Below, piece after piece: positions 59,198-64,000 of a DNA stretch of 64,000 bases. The translations under genes and the position numbers were made by a program. Position 1 is the stretch's first letter. The number at the start of each line of letters is the position of its first letter. The notes below the pieces were generated by a model that did not search any database, was not told the DNA's origin, and worked only from the letters and a program-made list of their open reading frames with translations. The stretch is from Phragmites australis (taxonomy: Eukaryota > Streptophyta > Magnoliopsida > Poales > Poaceae): positions 3,192,001-3,256,000 of the forward strand of contig NC_084940.1 of NCBI RefSeq assembly GCF_958298935.1. Reading direction: 5' to 3'.

Positions 59198-59400
59198 TCA
59201 AGAATGAATTACAATAATGAATCAGTGTTCTTTTATCCCGTATGACAACAATGAATTATAAGATCTTTGGAAGGTTGAATTAGCTAGTGTTGGTCAGTGC
59301 TCGAGTGCAAGTAGCAAGCTAGAGATGCATGGCCTGAAAGTTAGTGTATAAATAGGCAGGCACACTCATCATGCCTATATGGAGATGTGGCTAGATCCAT
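59198..59400. other. Short intergenic stretch
   Basis: AT-rich, nothing recognised. It leads into the 175-bp tandem repeat. Confidence 0.4.
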
Positions 59401-59404
59401 TTAC

Positions 59405-60105
59405 ACACAGCAGGACGATGCGACCTCACACTTACACGCAGCAGAACTACTGAGCAGGCCATTTACACATAGCAGGACATTTTAAAACTGAGAAGGACTC
59501 CACGTCCCTGCTTTTCTCAATATCTGTGACCCATGAGATAGACGACAAGGACGATGCGACCTCACACTGACACGCAGCATGCCTAAATTGTGGTACGACT
59601 TCACATTTACACACAGCAGGACTATTGAGCAGGTCATTTACACACAGCAGGACATTTTAAAACTGAGAAGGACTCCACGTCCCTGCTTTTCTCAATATCT
59701 GTAACCCATGAGATAGATGACAAGGACGATGCGACCTCACACTGACACGCAGCATGCCTAAATTGTGGTGCGACTTCACATTTACAGACAGCAGGACTAC
59801 TGAACAGGCCATTTACACACAGCAGGACATTTTAAAACTGAGAAGGAATCCACGTCCCTGCTTTTCTCAATATCTGTGACCCATGAGATAGACGATAAGG
59901 ACGATGCGACCTCACACTGACACGCAGCATGCCTAAATTGTGGTGCGACTTCACATTTACAGACAGCAAGACTATTGAGCAGACTATTTACACACAACAG
60001 GATATTTTAAAACTGAGAAGGAATCCACATAGTGGATTCTTACTTTTCTCAATATCTGTAACACATGATATAGACGATAAGGACAATGCGATCTCATAAG
60101 CACCA
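59405..60105. repeat. 175-bp tandem repeat, three full and two partial copies
   Basis: AAAACTGAGAAGGA occurs at 59483, 59658, 59833 and 60008, an exact 175-bp period. Each unit carries CTCAATATCTGTRACCCATG, GACGATGCGACCTCACACTG, CGCAGCATGCCTAAATTGTG and two copies of CATTTACACACAGCAGGAC. The first copy lacks its start. The last is degraded and carries a small insertion near 60030. It has no coding role that I can see. Confidence 0.9.
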
Positions 60106-61790
60106 GGCCGGTCCTATCTGGAACGTGGGATCTTTTTGCTGGGATTGAACTACATTCGGTGCTCAAAGTGAAATCCCTGGGAGACCTACAAACTTCTTCG
60201 TGTGTAGTGTATAATTGTACTTGTTGCTTTTTTGACACGCACTTCATCGTACAATTTAATTTAGAGCTCAGGTCTCGTTTGATAACCGGGAAAAGAGGGA
60301 TGGAATAGTAAAAGAGAAATGAATAGTAAGTTAGAATAGGGAAAAGAAAATGAATACAAGGTTAAGATAGAAAGATGGAAATGAGTGGATGATTAGGATT
60401 AAATTTTAAGTGTTTATTTATCTTTCCCAACTCTTATATCTCAAAATCCGAACGAGGTGTCAAGGTAGATGGACGACCGTCGAGAACAACTTGTCCAATT
60501 GGTCCACCACACGCTGCGTGTAGGCCGGTTATTCAGAGCTTGACACCATCCACCTACGGTGCCATGCGGCCATGCCACGGTGATCCATCCGCCATTTATG
60601 ATCTGGACCCGGCCGTGAGCCAGTCCCGTTCCCGTACCGTGAGGGCGCGCGCACATACCGGCCACAACGGCAAGCAACTGACCGGCACCGGCCACTCAAT
60701 GCGACGCCAGCTTTTGGCGTCACGGCCGTGACCGACCGCAGCGCCGCGGACGCCGGCCCGCGCGCCCGGCGCATGCATCCGCTCTCCTGGCCGCTGCGGT
60801 CCGCACAGGCGCGGACGTGGTCCGTCCCCGTGGTGGGGGCGCGCGCGGCGGTGACCCAGGGCCTGGCACATGGCTACATGAGCCCGCGCCGCCGGCTGTC
60901 CGGTGGGTGGGGCACGGGATCACTGCTCGCCGCACCTGCGTGGCTTACGGCGCATGCTGCGCGCGCGGCGCTTATTGCTCGTTTCGCCCCGCTTGGCGCT
61001 TGCTTAGTTGCTTGCTTGCCCTGCGGCCCTGCCTCTCCCGTCTCAGCGCCGTGTACCAGGCGGCAGGGCTGGGCCGCTGCTGGTGGTCACCGCGCGGCGC
61101 TCGCCTCTTCGCCTGGTCCCCTGCTGGAACCCGCGCACCTGTTGCCTAACAATTGGCTCGTCAACTTGAATACCACTATACCATTTGTGTATAACATAAG
61201 ATTTAACACTTTAGCTGGAAGTGTTCCACGAGTCCACGACGTCCTAGCACACTAAGCAACCAGAAATCCATGCCCCAGGTATGAGTCCAAGCCCAAAAAA
61301 TTATGCAATTTTTTTTCATGTTTTATAGGTGTGCATGTGGCCCTTGTCCACGACAGCCTAAACCTATCTCATCACGATCCGACGGATGTTGACACGGCCA
61401 CAGCTTACAACCTATAGCCTCCACGGTCACGCATAGTGGTCTAGATGAACTCGAGGTACAGGTGACAACTATGTGTATGAGTGTGTTGGTTCCTAAGAAA
61501 TTGAGACTATGTACGTGAGGGTTTATACCTGACTCGCACTACACTCGACCCGTCACCCGTGAGATGGAGGGTAGTGACGTGGGCATGAACAAGGTTAGGC
61601 CATGGGGCGGGGTACGAGAGCGGCTGCGGCGCTGGTGCGAGCCGGAAGGGCGGTGATGGTGGCTACTGCACTTCTACTGATGATCCAAGTCGAAATGCCT
61701 GCTCCAAGCTCTACGGTTTCTGAAGCTCACATAAGAGGATATATTAGATAGGTAAGCAGCAAAGAAATTTATTATAATGAAATACAGACA
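60106..61790. other. Intergenic DNA with a GC-rich core
   Basis: The part at 60460-61150 is very GC-rich with overlapping long open frames on both strands (for example 60728-61255), none resembling a known family. This could be a promoter/CpG-rich region or a decayed first exon. No gene is supported. Confidence 0.4.
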
Positions 61791-62286
61791 TCATGGAGTT
61801 CTCACTTGAATTGGAAGGTAGAGCTTGAATTCAGGTGGCAGCTCCCCATCTGAGTAAAGGCTATCAAAGAAATAAATTCTGCGAAGTCGGCAATTTGCAT
61901 GAACTTGCACTCGGATAAAGGTAAGAAAGGCCACGATCAGAAAACAGATAATGCTTTCGCAATCGACAGATCGACTACAAACCAAATGAAACAATGCTCT
62001 TATTATGTGTCAATAAAACTAAGGGAACAAAGAAGAGAAGTGTTTACAACATAAAAGAACAGAAGAATAAATAGAATCAAGTGTGAACATCACGCACCTT
62101 CCTTGTCCCATATCTGCAATGGCTTGGTCCTGACCAAATCACAACAGAAAAGTATGAGATATACAAGAAAATGAAGAGTATGAAATTGCATGAGAACATA
62201 CAGAAACTAATACGAGATAACCACACTACATACCCGAGACTACAAATAATGGACAGGAATCCAGACTGAAACGTATTCTTGAACAT
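61791..62286 (-). pseudogene. CFAP20/BUG22 gene copy with internal exons deleted
   Basis: CFAP20 (BUG22, DUF667) is a small conserved protein of axonemes. Exon 1 (62234-62286) encodes MFKNTFQSGFLSIICSLG with donor CGG|GTATGT. Exon 2 (62098-62129) after a TCAG acceptor encodes TKPLQIWDKE with donor AAG|GTGCGT. The last exon (61791 to about 61910) encodes [20 protein letters not shown] and [15 protein letters not shown] and then VRTP and a stop. In the normal protein about 120 residues lie between DKE and VQVHANC. Here only about 190 bp separate exon 2 from the last exon and no such coding is present. Introns are kept, so this is a DNA-level fragment rather than a retrocopy. Confidence 0.75.
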
Positions 62287-64000
62287 CTTTCTAAGCTTGT
62301 ATTACCAACTAAACTGCAAAATAGAGGAACAAAAATCAGAACACCTTCATTATGCAATCCAAAGCCATGTCTGTATCAGTAGGGAACTTAGCACGTAAAC
62401 AACTTGCATTTAGAAACATTACAATGTTTACGGTTTCATTCTGCAGATCATGTAGCATTCATTAATATGCCCTTTGGTTAACTTGGAAGATAATATGTCA
62501 TATCACAGTATCACACACTCCAACAGCTGAAATAAAACAGCGTAAAGCTAACTGTACCAGATCATATCCTCACTAAGCCATAATAATGATCTTTAGCAGC
62601 GGACTTAACGTCAGTTATAGATCATTGTAATTTCGAGACAACTATAGGTAGAATTGTAGAAATGCGTCAGGTAGGAGCAAATTGAGCGATGAAATCACAC
62701 AACCAACGTGACTAGCCTCCTAACTCCGACTCTCGCAGGTTGCTACATGGGTATCCAAGAACTATAAAATTGGTATCCAATCGAACAGTTTGCAAGCCCT
62801 AGTACCACAGTATTGAGAATCCATGGGGGCTATCAATAACAGTACATAAAAACGGTCTACGTAATCGCTGATTGAACTTATCTCATACTTCCCCTCTGCT
62901 CATCCTGTCAACCTTCAATGCAGTGGCGGAGCTTTGCACAGGCCAGAGGGGGCCATGGCCCCTCCAACACTTGGCTCAAGTGTTAAACATCTCAGGGAAA
63001 TTAGAGTGAAGTCATCTACTTCTATGCAGGAGCGAGGTTGGGCATGTGTGTTTAGTTGAACACCCATTTTTTTCATTTTGGAAAATTTGGATTTGATTGG
63101 TTATAGAAGCAGATAAAAGAGATCTATCTCCCAGAACAAATAAGTCTTAGAAAAAAAGAGGAAAATGTGCATCTAGTTAGGGTTTCTTACCAACGAAAGG
63201 GGAAAAACCTATAAGTTAGGCGGAGATGAGCGGGGCATACAACGCTCGGGGGCAGCAGAGACTCTAATTTAATGTGGTTCTATAGATAACAAAATAGATA
63301 ATCATTCCAATGAACTAGTTATACCGTTTTCTTCTAATTTAATGCGAGCCCATATGTAATAGTATATTAAGTCTGAATATGTCTTAGAATACGCTATAGA
63401 CAGACTACATATTAGTAGCTAGCTTTTCTCTTTACTCACATTAACTCTTCTCCACATAAACAAAAATATAACATGGACATCCATATAGTTGATTGTTGGA
63501 GACCCCTTATTAACACATGTAATTATGTAAGTAAAGTCTCTTATTTACGAATAATAACAAGCTTTAGATTTACAAATTATTGTCCAGATTCCAGAAATCA
63601 TAGCATGTCAAATACACAGCTAAAACTTTGCCGTTCCAGGATGCCATAAACAATTAGCTTCGATGCATGAATGTCAGAAGCAGCAGCAGCAACAACACTC
63701 GTCCAGGATGCAGCAGCAGCAGAGAGCGGCCAACCTGCAAAATGAAACACGGATCGGTTACGCAATTAAGGTAGGAAGGAACCCTTTTTTTTTTTGCGAC
63801 AAATGAAATGACAATCGCAGCAGTCTTCTCAAATGTTTCACCCGATAAAGCTTGTGAACATAAATAATCAAGACATAGGCCAGTACCAGTATTAACTTAC
63901 TATCAGTAACGTTGTGCATCCAAAACCCAAAACATAACTTGACTAAGGTGTCATCTTTTACCATGTTACGACAAACCTTGCGTCAGCAAATAAGTTTTAA
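62287..64000. other. Intergenic or partial-gene DNA at the window end
   Basis: At 62930-62970 there is AGTGGCGGAGC..GGGGGCCATGGCCCC text typical of grass DNA-transposon or retroelement ends. Near 63670-63740 on the minus strand a TTTTGCAG acceptor precedes Leu-rich coding-like text from a (CAG)n run. At 63890-63964 a minus-strand frame reads VKDDTLVKLCFGFWMHNVTDSK. These could be exons of a gene extending beyond the window, but I cannot assign them. Confidence 0.3.

Noticed and set aside
59405..60105. Possible CRISPR or coding repeat
   Set aside because: The period is a contiguous 175-bp unit without unique spacers, and open frames across it are not conserved.
60728..61255. 175-codon open frame
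   Set aside because: Same reason: extreme GC content leaves several frames open on both strands, and composition is dominated by Ala, Arg and Pro.

Overview
The window is nuclear DNA from a flowering plant, almost certainly a grass and probably a panicoid. The evidence is spliceosomal introns with GT..AG borders, plant-specific families (AP2/ERF, plant bHLH, an AGD3-type ARF-GAP, adenylate isopentenyltransferase), GC-rich exons in some genes, and dense remnants of copia, gypsy, LINE, hAT and Helitron elements. There is no sign of prokaryotic or organellar organisation.

Layout. 1-7 kb: AT-rich repeat debris with no gene I can support. 7.07-7.97 kb: a small two-exon ERF transcription factor gene on the minus strand, with a TATA box and an upstream ORF. 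8-10.6 kb: repeat-like sequence. 10.63-11.99 kb: a large near-perfect inverted repeat whose arms are built from an array of small palindromes. 12.0-12.5 kb: two short LTR-like direct repeats. 12.7-16.0 kb: a decayed LINE. 16.0-16.6 kb: a second foldback sequence. 17.2 kb: a frameshifted fragment resembling the C-terminal end of an otubain. 19.15-24.85 kb: a decayed copia retrotransposon (minus) with both LTRs, whose leader holds gypsy-like sequence. 25-31.8 kb: repeat-rich, with an hAT transposase tail.

31.9-39.6 kb holds the best-supported gene: a 19-exon BAR-PH-ArfGAP-ankyrin protein of the AGD3/SFC/VAN3 type (828 aa), complete and apparently intact. 39.6-45 kb: intergenic, with a long TA microsatellite and tandem LTR-like units. 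45.2-47.2 kb: an intact seven-exon bHLH gene (288 aa). 47.3-50.3 kb: intergenic.

50.3-56.6 kb is a composite region. It has two Helitron-like 3' termini, a decayed grass transposon-associated coiled-coil ORF, a Helitron Rep-region fragment, and an adenylate isopentenyltransferase gene split by a 2186-bp solo LTR with an exact 5-bp target duplication. 58.3-59.2 kb: an unrecognised broken two-exon ORF. 59.4-60.1 kb: a 175-bp tandem repeat. 61.8-62.3 kb: an internally deleted copy of the CFAP20/BUG22 gene (minus).

The genes do not form a pathway. Two are intact developmental or vesicle-traffic genes (AGD3-like, bHLH), one is a probably intact ERF, and the rest are gene fragments among transposons. 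The least explained structures are the nested-palindrome foldback at 10.6-12.0 kb, the Helitron/IPT/solo-LTR composite, and the truncated CFAP20 copy.
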